64,000 bases of DNA. Source: Portibacter lacus. GTDB taxonomy: Bacteria > Bacteroidota > Bacteroidia > Chitinophagales > Saprospiraceae. A program made the translations under genes and the position numbers. The notes below the pieces were generated by a model that saw only the letters and a program-made list of their open reading frames with translations, did not search any database and was not told the origin of the DNA. The stretch spans positions 485,001 through 549,000 of the forward strand of contig NZ_JAJNKA010000002.1 in NCBI RefSeq assembly GCF_021533215.1, given 5' to 3'. Shown in pieces: positions 9,267 through 17,503 of the stretch (position 1 is the first letter of the stretch; each line of letters opens with the position of its first letter).

Positions 9267-10190
9267 ATGTTCGATTCTATTTTTGATGATTTAAAGAATT
9301 ATTTCCGATCAGGAAACATGATTTCCAGGATCATTATTATTAATGGGGCTGTTTTCCTAGCTTTGATTTTAATTAAAATAGGACTCATCTTTACCGGTCC
9401 TGAGTACGCCGCGAAAATGGCTGTTGTTACGAAATACATTTCTATCAACGAGAGTATGTGGTTTAACATCACCCATCCATGGGTTTTCGTTACACATGCA
9501 TTTACTCATTTCGGATTTTTTCACATTCTCTTTAATATGTTAATGTTGCTATGGTTTGGTAGAATCGTAGGTGACTTGTTAGGTGACAAACATGTTCTTC
9601 CTATCTACATTTATGGAATAATGGCCGGAATTCTATTCTTCTGGATATCTGCAAATTATATATCTCCGGGTACTCAGATCGCTTATGGTGCATCAGCAGC
9701 AGTAATGGCGATTGTGGTAGCGGCAGGTTTTACTGCACCTGATTATGAAATGAATCTAATACTTATCGGACCGGTCAGAATAAAATATATTGTCCTAGTT
9801 TTATTGATACTAGACTTGCTATCCGTTTCGAACATGAGTAATACTGGCGGGCATCTTGCTCACTTAGGTGGAGCAATATTAGGAGGTTTGTATGTCAATG
9901 GGTTGCGGAGTGGATATGATCTTTCTACGCCAATGAACAACCTAATAAATAAAATCGTTGCTATCTTCACACCTTCTGAAAGAAGCGCACCAAGAAGAAA
10001 AAGTCCTCTTACCGTAAGTTTTAAGTCAGAAGGAAAAACTAGAAAATCAGGTAGCATCTCCGATACAGAAGAAAAGCAATATTCAGTATCTGATAGACTC
10101 GATGAAATTTTAGATAAAATAAAAGAAAAAGGAATTCAACGATTAACAAAAGAAGAGCGAGAATTCTTAGAAAACCAAAGTAAAAACTAA
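9267..10190 (+). CDS. Rhomboid-family protease with C-terminal cytosolic extension
   Basis: 307 residues. Rhomboid fold with Ser143 in AYGASAAV and His199 in GHLAHLGG, so the dyad is present, though the serine loop is GASA rather than GxSG. After the membrane part a basic linker (about 235-265) leads to a short charged helical C-terminal motif, YSVSDRLDEILDKI...LTKEEREFLEN, that recurs in this branch of rhomboids. It follows the first rhomboid by 2 bp. Probably not redundant, given the divergent core and the extension; substrates unknown. Confidence 0.9.
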   Translation: MFDSIFDDLKNYFRSGNMISRIIIINGAVFLALILIKIGLIFTGPEYAAKMAVVTKYISINESMWFNITHPWVFVTHAFTHFGFFHILFNMLMLLWFGRIVGDLLGDKHVLPIYIYGIMAGILFFWISANYISPGTQIAYGASAAVMAIVVAAGFTAPDYEMNLILIGPVRIKYIVLVLLILDLLSVSNMSNTGGHLAHLGGAILGGLYVNGLRSGYDLSTPMNNLINKIVAIFTPSERSAPRRKSPLTVSFKSEGKTRKSGSISDTEEKQYSVSDRLDEILDKIKEKGIQRLTKEEREFLENQSKN

Positions 10191-10203
10191 TTCGAAAGTT
10201 GAT

Positions 10204-11259
10204 TTGAAGAAGATTTTAAAATTTTTCTTATTCCTGAATATTGTCTTGGTGATCGTTACGCTTTTCGCCTATCTTTCTCCTTATGCCAATCCTAAGCACC
10301 TCTGGCCGGTTTCAGTAATTGCTGTATTCTATCCTTGGTTGCTACTTTTCAATTTTATCTTTATAGTCTTCTGGATGTTTAATAAGTTTCGATATGCACT
10401 TATTTCTGTTGCTACGATCCTACTAGGGTTTAATTACCTGAATGGCTTCATCGGATTTAACAGCTCTGGTTATATGTCAAGTCCAGACCAGATAGAGATC
10501 CTTAGCTATAATACCCAAAACCTATATTACATCTACAAAACAGAAGAAAACAGAAAGGCTAGGACCGACAAATTCTTCAAATTCATGAAGGACCAGCATG
10601 GAGTCGATATCATCTGTGCACAAGAACTAGGCTTACGATCCATCGAATTATGGAATAAGAAAATGAAATTTCCACACGTTTTTGCTCCAGAAAAAGTAGG
10701 TCCTGTGATTTTCAGCAATCATCCAATTTCAGATCGTGGACAAATTCATTCTGAAGTCTCTACGATTAATTCATGCATCTGGGCGGATATCAGCATTAAA
10801 GGAACGACTTATAGAATATATAATCTGCACATGGAATCGAATAAGATTACCAGAACTGCAGAGAAGGTGATTGAAGAGGTTAACCTACAGAATAAGGAAA
10901 CATGGAGTGGTGTCAAGGCCATTATAAAACGATATAAAAACAACGCTTCGCTCAGAATCGGTCATGCCGAAAGGATTAGAGCGCATATGCTAGAAAGTCC
11001 ATATCCTATAATTTTAGCAGGAGACTTTAACGATGTTCCTATGTCTTACCTTTACCACATTCTAAGCTCAGGCATGAATGATAGTTTTATTAAGAAAGGA
11101 CGAGCATTCGGCACCACATTTGCAGGGAAAATACCGGCATTAAGGATTGATTACATCCTAACGGATAGTCAATTTAAAATTTTGGACCACAAAATAATGA
11201 AAGAAGGATTTTCTGATCATTATCCTATAAAATCAGTTGTCCAATTAAAGCAAGAATAA
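10204..11259 (+). CDS. Membrane-anchored endonuclease/exonuclease/phosphatase-family protein
   Basis: 351 residues. Three N-terminal hydrophobic helices (within about 1-85) precede a periplasmic or cytosolic EEP domain with LSYNTQNLY, the metal-ligand Glu in CAQE (about 139-142), AGDFND (about 273-278) and the final FSDHYPI His. EEP enzymes cut phosphodiesters or phosphomonoesters in nucleic acids or lipids; substrate not predictable. The start is taken as TTG at 10204 because MKKILKFFLFLNI begins there and no ATG is nearby. It closes the mutL-rhomboid run, 13 bp downstream of the second rhomboid. Confidence 0.87.
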   Translation: MKKILKFFLFLNIVLVIVTLFAYLSPYANPKHLWPVSVIAVFYPWLLLFNFIFIVFWMFNKFRYALISVATILLGFNYLNGFIGFNSSGYMSSPDQIEILSYNTQNLYYIYKTEENRKARTDKFFKFMKDQHGVDIICAQELGLRSIELWNKKMKFPHVFAPEKVGPVIFSNHPISDRGQIHSEVSTINSCIWADISIKGTTYRIYNLHMESNKITRTAEKVIEEVNLQNKETWSGVKAIIKRYKNNASLRIGHAERIRAHMLESPYPIILAGDFNDVPMSYLYHILSSGMNDSFIKKGRAFGTTFAGKIPALRIDYILTDSQFKILDHKIMKEGFSDHYPIKSVVQLKQE

Positions 11260-11314
11260 CGAAATAGATATTTAATATACGGATTGCCAATAAATAAAAT
11301 CACTTAAAAAAATA

Positions 11315-11322
11315 TACTTTTG
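11315..11322 (+). promoter_or_regulatory. -7 element adjacent to cysS start
   Basis: TACTTTTG matches TAnnTTTG and ends 6 bp before the cysS ATG (11329). Transcription from it would give an almost leaderless mRNA. No TTG lies at the expected 17-23 bp upstream; the nearest, at 11284, is 28 bp away. Only the -7 half is therefore supported. Confidence 0.4.
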
Positions 11323-11328
11323 CACCTT

Positions 11329-12810
11329 ATGGACAAGAAACTTAGTGTATACAACAGCTTAAGCAGGAAAAAAGAGGAATTTAAACCTATTCATGAAGGA
11401 AGAGTCGGAATGTATGTATGTGGTCCGACGGTATATAGCGATGTCCATTTAGGAAACTGTCTCACCTTTGTCAGATTTGATGTCATTTATAGAACACTTC
11501 TTCACTTAGGATATAAGGTAAGATATGTGCGAAATATTACCGATGTTGGTCACTTACTAGACGATGGGGAAGATAGAATTTCTAAGGGTGCTCGAATCGA
11601 TCAACTAGAACCGATGGAAGTTGTCCAGAAATATGCGAATGGCTTTCACGACATCATGGATATATTTAATGCCCTAAGACCTAATATCGAGCCAAGAGCG
11701 ACTGGTCATATCATGGAACAGATTGCCATGGTAGAACAAATCATTAAAAATGGATATGGTTACGAGGTAAATGGTTCTGTATATTTTGACACGATAAAAT
11801 TTGCCGAACAGACTGGAAAATATGGCGAACTATCTGGAAGAGTGATAGAAGATTTATTAGTAGAAACCAGAGATCTAAAGAATCAAAGTGACAAGAAACA
11901 TCCAGCTGATTTTGCGATATGGATGAACGCTTCACCAGAACATCTGATGAGATGGCCATCACCATGGGGAGAAGGATTTCCAGGCTGGCACTTAGAGTGT
12001 TCTGCAATGTCAACTAAATACTTAGGTAAGACTTTCGATATTCATGGTGGAGGAAATGACTTAAAATTTCCACACCACGAAAATGAAGTAGCTCAGAATG
12101 TCGGAGCTTGTGGTTGTGCACCAGCAAATTATTGGTTGCATACGAATATGCTATTAATGAATGGTCGAAAGATGTCTAAAAGTGACGGGAACACGATTTC
12201 TCCTGAAGAATTATTTACAGGAGATAGCCCACATGTTTCTAAAGGATATCACCCAATGATCATCAGATTCTTTATGTTGCAATCTCATTACAGAAGTGAA
12301 TTGAACCTGACAGATGAAGGAATTTTATCCGCAGAAAAAGGGTACAAACGACTGATGGAATGTTTGAAATCTGTAGGTAGTTTAGAGGCGAAAGGTTCTA
12401 AAGCTACTCCATTAGATGAAGAAATATTAAGCTTGTTAAATCAAGCTGAAGAAGATATGCTTGATGACTTTAATACACCGAAAGCTATTTCTAGATACTT
12501 CGAATTGTGTAATAAGATCAATGGATTAAAAGAAGGCCAATTAAACCTTGGGGATGTATTACCGTCTACTATAGAGAAACTTGTGAAAGATTTTAATGCT
12601 TTTGTACACAATGTTCTAGGACTTAAAGATGTTTCGGATTCAGAATCAGGTGCCATTTTAGATGGTGTTATGCAACTAGTGATTCAACTGAGACAAGGAG
12701 CACGAGAAGAAAAGAACTGGGCTGCTTCAGATAAAATTAGAGATGGTTTAGCAGCGTTAGATATACAGATTAAAGATGGCAAAGAAGGAACGGAGTGGTC
12801 TTTTAAGTAG
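11329..12810 (+). CDS. cysS: Cysteinyl-tRNA synthetase
   Basis: 493 residues, class I aminoacyl-tRNA synthetase charging tRNA-Cys. Visible marks: CGPTVYSDVHLGN (31-43, with zinc ligand Cys31 and the HIGH-like HLGN), WHLECSAMS (about 221-229), FPHHENE (about 247-253) and KMSKSDGN near 281. The DALR-type C-terminal helical domain is present. A TTG-initiated extension of three codons is possible at 11320, but MDKKLSVYNSL at ATG 11329 fits the family. Length is normal for the enzyme. Confidence 0.97.
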   Translation: MDKKLSVYNSLSRKKEEFKPIHEGRVGMYVCGPTVYSDVHLGNCLTFVRFDVIYRTLLHLGYKVRYVRNITDVGHLLDDGEDRISKGARIDQLEPMEVVQKYANGFHDIMDIFNALRPNIEPRATGHIMEQIAMVEQIIKNGYGYEVNGSVYFDTIKFAEQTGKYGELSGRVIEDLLVETRDLKNQSDKKHPADFAIWMNASPEHLMRWPSPWGEGFPGWHLECSAMSTKYLGKTFDIHGGGNDLKFPHHENEVAQNVGACGCAPANYWLHTNMLLMNGRKMSKSDGNTISPEELFTGDSPHVSKGYHPMIIRFFMLQSHYRSELNLTDEGILSAEKGYKRLMECLKSVGSLEAKGSKATPLDEEILSLLNQAEEDMLDDFNTPKAISRYFELCNKINGLKEGQLNLGDVLPSTIEKLVKDFNAFVHNVLGLKDVSDSESGAILDGVMQLVIQLRQGAREEKNWAASDKIRDGLAALDIQIKDGKEGTEWSFK

Positions 12811-12960
12811 GGAGGCGGGGAGTCTTGAATCTTAAGTCTTAAGTACGGATTGGAGAGAAGTGAGGTTTCTAGTGAACTTAGCCAGTGAACTATCTTGCAA
12901 ATTCATTTTTAAAATATGATGATTTAAAAATTACTAAGGTGAAAAAATATATCTGCATAC

Positions 12961-13959
12961 ATGAAAATTAAATATCTATACTTTCTCCTGATTATTGGAT
13001 TTGCAATGTTTTCTTGCAAGTCAGATCCTAAGCCTCAGACTGTTGAAACCAAACTTAAGGCGAGAGCAAAAGTGCCTGTTTTCAATATTGATTCCTCATT
13101 TTCTTACTTAGAAAAGCAGTTGGACTTTGGATTTAGAATTCCTGGAACAGCCGAACATGAGGCTACTAAGGACTGGTTGGTTGCTAAATTTAAAGAATTT
13201 GGTCTGTCAGTAAAAGTTCAGAAATTTAATACAACCATTTTCAATGGTCAAAAAATGCCTGGCTATAATATCATTGCACAAATAAACTCTGAACATGCAG
13301 ATCGGGTAATTATTGGTGCACACTGGGATACGAGGTTCATTGCCGACAAAGATCCAGATGAAGAAAATCATGATGATCCAATCATGGGAGCGGATGATGG
13401 AGCAAGTGGAGTTGCTGCAATTCTAGAATTAGCTCGTACAATTAGCCAAAACCCAATAGATATGGGTGTTGACTTTATTTTATTTGATGTAGAAGACCAA
13501 GGTGATATGGGTGGTGATGTAACTACTTGGGCACTTGGATCTCAATATTGGGCAAAAAACAAGGTACCTAAAAATTATAGCGCTGATTTCGGAATTTTAT
13601 TAGATATGATTGCTGCTAAAGGAGCACGATTCGGACGGGAAGGGTATTCTATGAGAGATGCTGGACACGTTATGGATAAAGTATGGAAATTGGCTCAAAA
13701 TATGGGTTACTCAGATCTTTTTCAAGATTACAATGCAGGCGGCATTGCGGACGATCATGTATATATGAATCAAGCTGGAATACCGACGATAGACATCATT
13801 AGTATCCCAAATCCAGATAATAAAGAATCATCTTTTGGTTCGTATCATCATACAGTTGCGGATAACATTGACATTATTGACAAGCGGAATCTAAGAGTGG
13901 TAGGTCAAGTTGTGCTTGCAGTCTTATATAGGCATTCAGATGGAACTCTAGGCTTGTAG
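12961..13959 (+). CDS. Lipoprotein of the M28/glutaminyl cyclase family
   Basis: 332 residues with a lipoprotein signal ending in FAMFSC (Cys19). Zinc-site motifs of M28-type glutaminyl-peptide cyclotransferases are visible: GAHWDTR (about 119-125), GADDGASG (about 143-150), FDVEDQGD (about 175-182) and a late YHHTVADN histidine. It should act at the periplasmic face, either cyclising N-terminal glutamine to pyroglutamate or as an aminopeptidase; the length and the WDTR motif favour the cyclase. Pyroglutamate formation is common on T9SS-exported proteins in Bacteroidota, so the two sorted proteins here are possible clients (inference). A 60-codon gene follows after 3 bp. Confidence 0.85.
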   Translation: MKIKYLYFLLIIGFAMFSCKSDPKPQTVETKLKARAKVPVFNIDSSFSYLEKQLDFGFRIPGTAEHEATKDWLVAKFKEFGLSVKVQKFNTTIFNGQKMPGYNIIAQINSEHADRVIIGAHWDTRFIADKDPDEENHDDPIMGADDGASGVAAILELARTISQNPIDMGVDFILFDVEDQGDMGGDVTTWALGSQYWAKNKVPKNYSADFGILLDMIAAKGARFGREGYSMRDAGHVMDKVWKLAQNMGYSDLFQDYNAGGIADDHVYMNQAGIPTIDIISIPNPDNKESSFGSYHHTVADNIDIIDKRNLRVVGQVVLAVLYRHSDGTLGL

Positions 13960-13962
13960 CGT

Positions 13963-14145
13963 ATGAAAAAAGTAGTTGGAATTATATTTTTGCTGTTCGT
14001 ATTGCTTTTAATTTCTACCGTAATTACGAATCTACCTTTAATTGTAGCGGTTGTTATGAATCCACTTGGATTAATCGTTTTTCTTTTAATCTCTGCTGGG
14101 CTAATCTTTTCATTATACAAGTTATTAAAGTTTCTAAGGTCGTAG
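13963..14145 (+). CDS. Small two-helix membrane protein
   Basis: 60 residues with two hydrophobic helices (about 4-24 and 32-52) and a short basic C-terminus (YKLLKFLRS). It begins 3 bp after the stop of the lipoprotein gene, which supports translation by coupling. The first repeat unit begins right after its stop codon. No family recognised; function unknown. The antisense frame across it is judged a shadow. Confidence 0.55.
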   Translation: MKKVVGIIFLLFVLLLISTVITNLPLIVAVVMNPLGLIVFLLISAGLIFSLYKLLKFLRS

Positions 14146-14149
14146 AGAT

Positions 14150-14338
14150 GGATCAGTACGCCGAGCTTAGGATAGAGCGATGGCAAGGATTGCTGAGCCG
14201 ATATTCGAGGGTTGTTAATGCTCAATATTTTATCATAATCCACAAAAGTATTTATAGGCTCACGGCAGGTGAGGCTATGATTTTTCGCTAACTGGAAAGC
14301 AAACCATCTAACTTCTCGCTAATGCTGATCGTAAGCTT
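14150..14338. repeat. ~189-bp repeat, unit 1
   Basis: First full unit of a direct repeat whose boundary I set at GGATCAGTAMGCCGAGCTT. It is noticeably more GC-rich than the flanks. It contains a hairpin with arms ATAGGCTCAC (14254-14263) and GTGAGGCTAT (14269-14278), 9 of 10 pairing around GGCAG. Across the junction to the next unit a second small inverted repeat of the form CTGATC...GATCAG is visible. Confidence 0.9.
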
Positions 14339-14528
14339 GGATCAGTAAGCCGAGCTTTGAATAGAGCGATGGCAAGGATTGCTGAGCCGATATTCGAGGG
14401 TTGCTAATGCTCAATATTTTATAATAATCCGCAAAAAAATTCATAGGCTCACGGCAGGTGAGGCTATGATTTTTCGCTAACTCGAAAGCAAAACCATCTA
14501 ACTTCCCGCTAATTCTGATCGTAAACTA
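14339..14528. repeat. ~189-bp repeat, unit 2
   Basis: Second full unit in direct tandem with the first, differing at a limited number of scattered positions. Hairpin arms here are CATAGGCTCAC (14442-14452) and GTGAGGCTATG (14458-14468), 10 of 11 pairing. Confidence 0.9.
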
Positions 14529-14584
14529 GGATCAGTAAGCCGAGCTTTGAATAGAGCGTTGGCAAGGATTGCTGAGCCGATATT
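14529..14584. repeat. ~189-bp repeat, unit 3, truncated
   Basis: Only the first ~56 bp of a third unit, ending at GAGCCGATATT. Similarity stops abruptly at about 14584, where unrelated AT-rich sequence begins. This is the left edge of the 1.8-kb insert carrying the toxin-antitoxin pair. Confidence 0.85.
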
Positions 14585-15044
14585 AAAATTACGAAGTAAA
14601 GATTATTCTAGAACCATCCCCAATGACTCAATTACCATGTTTCAATTCTTGCTGTATGAGTGCTTAATTTCATGTATTCAATTCAGAAGTATGATGAGTG
14701 TTGTTCTCATAGACCTTATATTTGCTTGTTATGGCTTATGTAAGACCAATATTCAGTTATAAGTCTGAGCATTGCTACCTTTAATTTCTGACTCTCTGAC
14801 AACTAAACAATAGAGACTTAATTAGTACCTAATTGCCTAATCTATGAGCTTACATCTACTTATAAAGTCACATTACGAAACTAAACCTGATTTGTCAATT
14901 AGGAATACGAGAAACTAAAAACAGGTCAACTAACTGAATATCAATTATTTAGAAAATAGGATATAAGACATTTTATTTTCAAAATTAGGAGTTTGGCACC
15001 ATTTAGCTCAAAAAATCGTTATCTTAGTAACTAAATTGAAGGAT
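14585..15044. other. AT-rich non-coding stretch before the toxin-antitoxin pair
   Basis: About 460 bp with no gene that I can support. A 71-codon + strand frame beginning inside repeat unit 3 has no recognisable content and is left out. A TTTG (14992-14995) and TATCTTAG (15020-15027) just before the antitoxin resemble weak -33/-7 elements but with 24-bp spacing. Confidence 0.5.
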
Positions 15045-15278
15045 ATGTCTACAATAGAACTTAAAAATAAACTTAAGGAAAAAATAGAGTCTATCCACGA
15101 GGATTATCTCCTTGAACATCTTATAGACATCATAGAAGCTGAAACAGCTAATGAAGCCTTTGAAATACCCAAGTCGCATATGAAGAGTATAGACATTGGA
15201 ATTGCTCAAATTAAGGCAGGAAATACTTATACAAATGATGAAGTTATGGAAAGAGTGCAACAATGGTCAGAGAAATAA
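15045..15278 (+). CDS. Putative antitoxin of a ParE/RelE-type module
   Basis: 77 residues, acidic and helical, beginning MSTIELKNKLKEKIESIHED. The ATG at 15045 is chosen over an in-frame TTG at 15036 because GAAGG lies just upstream. The C-terminal half (IAQIKAGNTYTNDEVMERVQQW) resembles the toxin-wrapping tail of short Bacteroidota antitoxins. It overlaps the downstream toxin by 16 bp, the usual antitoxin-first layout of type II modules. It should bind and neutralise the toxin and probably autoregulate. Family not named with certainty. Confidence 0.8.
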   Translation: MSTIELKNKLKEKIESIHEDYLLEHLIDIIEAETANEAFEIPKSHMKSIDIGIAQIKAGNTYTNDEVMERVQQWSEK

Positions 15279-15568
15279 TTTGGTCACCTGAAGCGCTTGA
15301 ACTATTAGAAGGCATCTTAACATATTGGGAAGAAAGGAATGGATCAAAAAAATATTCTCTTAATCTAAATAAGTACTTCCAAGACGTACTTAGGCAAGTC
15401 AGTAAATATCCAGAATCTGGCAGAGTTACTAAATATCGGGATGTTTATTATAGAATTGTGAAAGACTATTTTATCTACTATGCATATAATGAAGAGGTAA
15501 TAGAAGTCCTTTCCTTATGTGATATGAGAAGAGATCCAGATTATATCAAATCCTTACTAGACAGATAA
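15263..15568 (+). CDS. Type II toxin, ParE/RelE superfamily
   Basis: 101 residues with the ParE/RelE fold pattern: N-terminal IIWSPEALELLEGILTYWEERNG helices, then YPESGRVTK, DVYYRIVKDYFIYYAYNEEVIEVLSLCDMRRDP strands with the terminal RRDP arginines. Such toxins either poison gyrase (ParE) or cleave mRNA on ribosomes (RelE); the short sequence does not discriminate. It lies in a non-core insert between repeat arrays, typical of horizontally moving stabilisation modules. Confidence 0.9.
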   Translation: MVREIIWSPEALELLEGILTYWEERNGSKKYSLNLNKYFQDVLRQVSKYPESGRVTKYRDVYYRIVKDYFIYYAYNEEVIEVLSLCDMRRDPDYIKSLLDR

Positions 15569-15734
15569 CATACGAGCCATAACACCATATATCATGTCAT
15601 GCACTACTTAGGCCCAATCTGCTCTATTGGTAATATGAGATTTATAGCATAATTCAGCTTCATCGCTGTAATGCACGCCTCATATCCTTGAAACGTTATT
15701 TCATTGCCACTAAAACCTCCCTAATCAACCCTGA

Positions 15735-16244
15735 CTATCCAATACCATGCTCCAAAATTCTTACTCCTTCCCATTCGCCTATATTGTTCTTCTGAAAAAA
15801 TACTAATAGTGGAACAAAAAAGTCTTTATTTTCAAATGTTGCAAAGATAACCGCCTTATTTCCCTTTACGAAAATAGGACTACAACCAAATAAATTCTCC
15901 TTTCTTTCTTTCGAATCGTACTCTTCCCTTGAAATTATGGGATAACCTAAATCCGTGCATTCTATTTCTTCACCTATTTTTACTGGGTCAATGGTTGTAA
16001 AACTTGAATCTATAGAAGAAATGAACTTGATATCTTCTTCTGAAATTCCATGGAGTTCTAAAGAAATGTAAATCTCTTCTTTTGGTAGCCATGAAATAGA
16101 ATCTGAGACATATTCAATGCATGTAGTGATTAATGAACATTCACCATTATCTTTAGAATCATCGCATGAAAATAGAATGAATGATTCATTATTATTTGCA
16201 CAATTAAAGATCATGAGTGATAATAATAGTATTGCAAATTTCAT
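15735..16244 (-). CDS. Hypothetical lipoprotein
   Basis: 169 residues with a lipoprotein signal (MKFAILLLSLMIFNC, Cys15) and a rest that is acidic and cysteine-containing. No family is recognised. It is alone on its strand in the insert between the repeat arrays, next to the toxin-antitoxin pair. Codon usage looks ordinary for the window. The opposite-strand frame at 16117-16407 overlaps its start and is considered spurious. Confidence 0.6.
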   Translation of the reverse strand: MKFAILLLSLMIFNCANNNESFILFSCDDSKDNGECSLITTCIEYVSDSISWLPKEEIYISLELHGISEEDIKFISSIDSSFTTIDPVKIGEEIECTDLGYPIISREEYDSKERKENLFGCSPIFVKGNKAVIFATFENKDFFVPLLVFFQKNNIGEWEGVRILEHGIG

Positions 16245-16400
16245 AGGAATTATTGATAAAATGGTTTTTCACAACAATTGTGACTATGATTTTTCACATT
16301 TCGGCATCATAATGGTTAAGTCCAAAAATAAAAACTTTAGTTCCGAAACCAAAACGGAGTTGCGTATTCCTAATAGCGAAAAGATAATAAAATCTAATCA

Positions 16401-16434
16401 CATCTAGTTTCCCGCTAATGCTGATCGTAAACTT
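16401..16434. repeat. ~189-bp repeat, 3'-end fragment
   Basis: About 34 bp (CATCTAGTTTCCCGCTAATG onward) matching the last part of the repeat unit, directly followed by a full unit. Together with the truncated unit at 14529-14584 it brackets the insert; about 100 bp of the middle of the unit is missing from both fragments. Confidence 0.8.
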
Positions 16435-16623
16435 GGATCAGTACGCCGAGCTTTGAATAGAGCGATGGCAAGGATTGCTGAGCCGATATTCGAGGGTTGC
16501 TAATGCTCAATATTATATCATAATCCGCAAAAAAATTCATAGGCTCACGGAAGGTGAAACTATGATTTTTCGCTAACTCGAAAGCAAACCATCTAACTTC
16601 CCGCTAATGCTGATCGTAAACTT
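16435..16623. repeat. ~189-bp repeat, unit 4
   Basis: Full unit in the same orientation as units 1-2. The hairpin is partly eroded: the right arm reads GTGAAACTATG instead of GTGAGGCTATG, leaving 9 of 11 pairs with two adjacent mismatches. Confidence 0.9.
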
Positions 16624-16790
16624 GGATCAGTACGCCGAGCTTAGGATAGAGCGATGGCAAGGATTGCTGAGCCGATACTCGAGGTTGTTACTGCTCAATA
16701 TTTTACAACAATCAGCAAAAATATCCATAGGCTCACATAAGGTGAAGTAATAATTCCCCCCAACTTGAAATGGAATTATTTATCTTGACT
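16624..16790. repeat. ~189-bp repeat, unit 5, degenerate
   Basis: Close to the other units for the first ~110 bp, then increasingly diverged (CATAGGCTCAC retained, right arm lost). The end is set approximately; it fades out just before the start of the next gene. Confidence 0.75.
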
Positions 16791-16816
16791 TACCTTAATC
16801 AAAACATTGACCTAAA

Positions 16817-17467
16817 ATGAAGAAGGAAAAACCCGCTGATAAGATTCGAGTAAAACGTATTCCTAAAAGAGGCATCTACGACCGAGAAGAAATTTACGAG
16901 ATCCTTGACAAAGACTGCGTCTGTCATGTTTCCTTTGTCTACGAAGGTTACCCCGTCATCATCCCAACCATCTACGGCCGAAAAGAGGACAAACTCTATC
17001 TTCATGGCGCTGGCAGTTCAAGAATGATGAAAACCTTAGCATCTGGAATTCCCATCTGTATTGCAGTCACACAAGTAAATGGAATCGTCCTTGCTCGATC
17101 ACTTTTTAATTCTTCCATGAATTACGAATCCGTTGTGGTTTTTGGGAAAGCTAAAATGGTAGAATCTGCCGAAGAAAAAAATGAAGGCTTAGCCGTTGTT
17201 TCTGATCAAATTCTTAAAGGAAGATGGGAAGAAGCGCGCCTCCCGAGCGCGAAAGAACTGAAAGCTACCATGCTTCTAGAAGTGACCATAGAAGATGCTT
17301 CCGCTAAACGAAGAGAAGGAGATCCTGGAGATGAAAAAGCAGATTACGATTTAGATATCTGGGCAGGCGTTGTTCCTATGATTCGATCATATGGACCACT
17401 GATTCCCGATGCGCTCTTGAGAGAAGGTATTCCCGCACCATTATCCACAGAAAAGCTGTATAAATAA
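16817..17467 (+). CDS. Pyridoxamine 5'-phosphate oxidase-family flavin protein (NimA-like)
   Basis: 216 residues, FMN-binding split barrel. The run IKRIPKRGIYDREEIYEIL, VIIPTIYGRKEDKLYLHGA, SSRMMKTLASG and VNGIVLARSLFNSSMNYESVV fits the group that includes the nitroimidazole-resistance protein NimA and related flavin/haem-binding reductases. The physiological substrate is unknown. The start ATG overlaps the last base of a copy of the repeated motif AACATTGACCTAAAA. It lies 36 bp before moeA on the same strand and may share a transcript with it. Confidence 0.85.
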   Translation: MKKEKPADKIRVKRIPKRGIYDREEIYEILDKDCVCHVSFVYEGYPVIIPTIYGRKEDKLYLHGAGSSRMMKTLASGIPICIAVTQVNGIVLARSLFNSSMNYESVVVFGKAKMVESAEEKNEGLAVVSDQILKGRWEEARLPSAKELKATMLLEVTIEDASAKRREGDPGDEKADYDLDIWAGVVPMIRSYGPLIPDALLREGIPAPLSTEKLYK

Positions 17468-17503
17468 CAAGATATTTCCCTTAAGATTAATAACTTGTAA
17501 ACT

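Noticed and set aside
13905-14243. 112-codon - strand frame across the small membrane protein and repeat
   Set aside because: Antisense to two coupled + strand genes and ends inside a repeat unit; no family resemblance.
14547-14762. 71-codon + strand frame
   Set aside because: It starts inside a repeat unit and runs into AT-rich non-coding DNA, with no recognisable content and no ribosome-binding context.
16117-16407. 96-codon + strand frame
   Set aside because: It lies largely antisense to the lipoprotein gene, is low in complexity, and runs into the repeat fragment.
14150-16790. Chromosomal integron array (attC sites with a toxin-antitoxin cassette)
   Set aside because: The repeats are ~189 bp, lack the GTTRRRY/RYYYAAC pair expected of attC sites, stand as direct tandem copies without a gene between each, and no integrase is in the window.
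14150-16790. CRISPR array
   Set aside because: Units are ~189 bp and contiguous, with no 25-50 bp repeats or unique spacers, and no cas genes are nearby.
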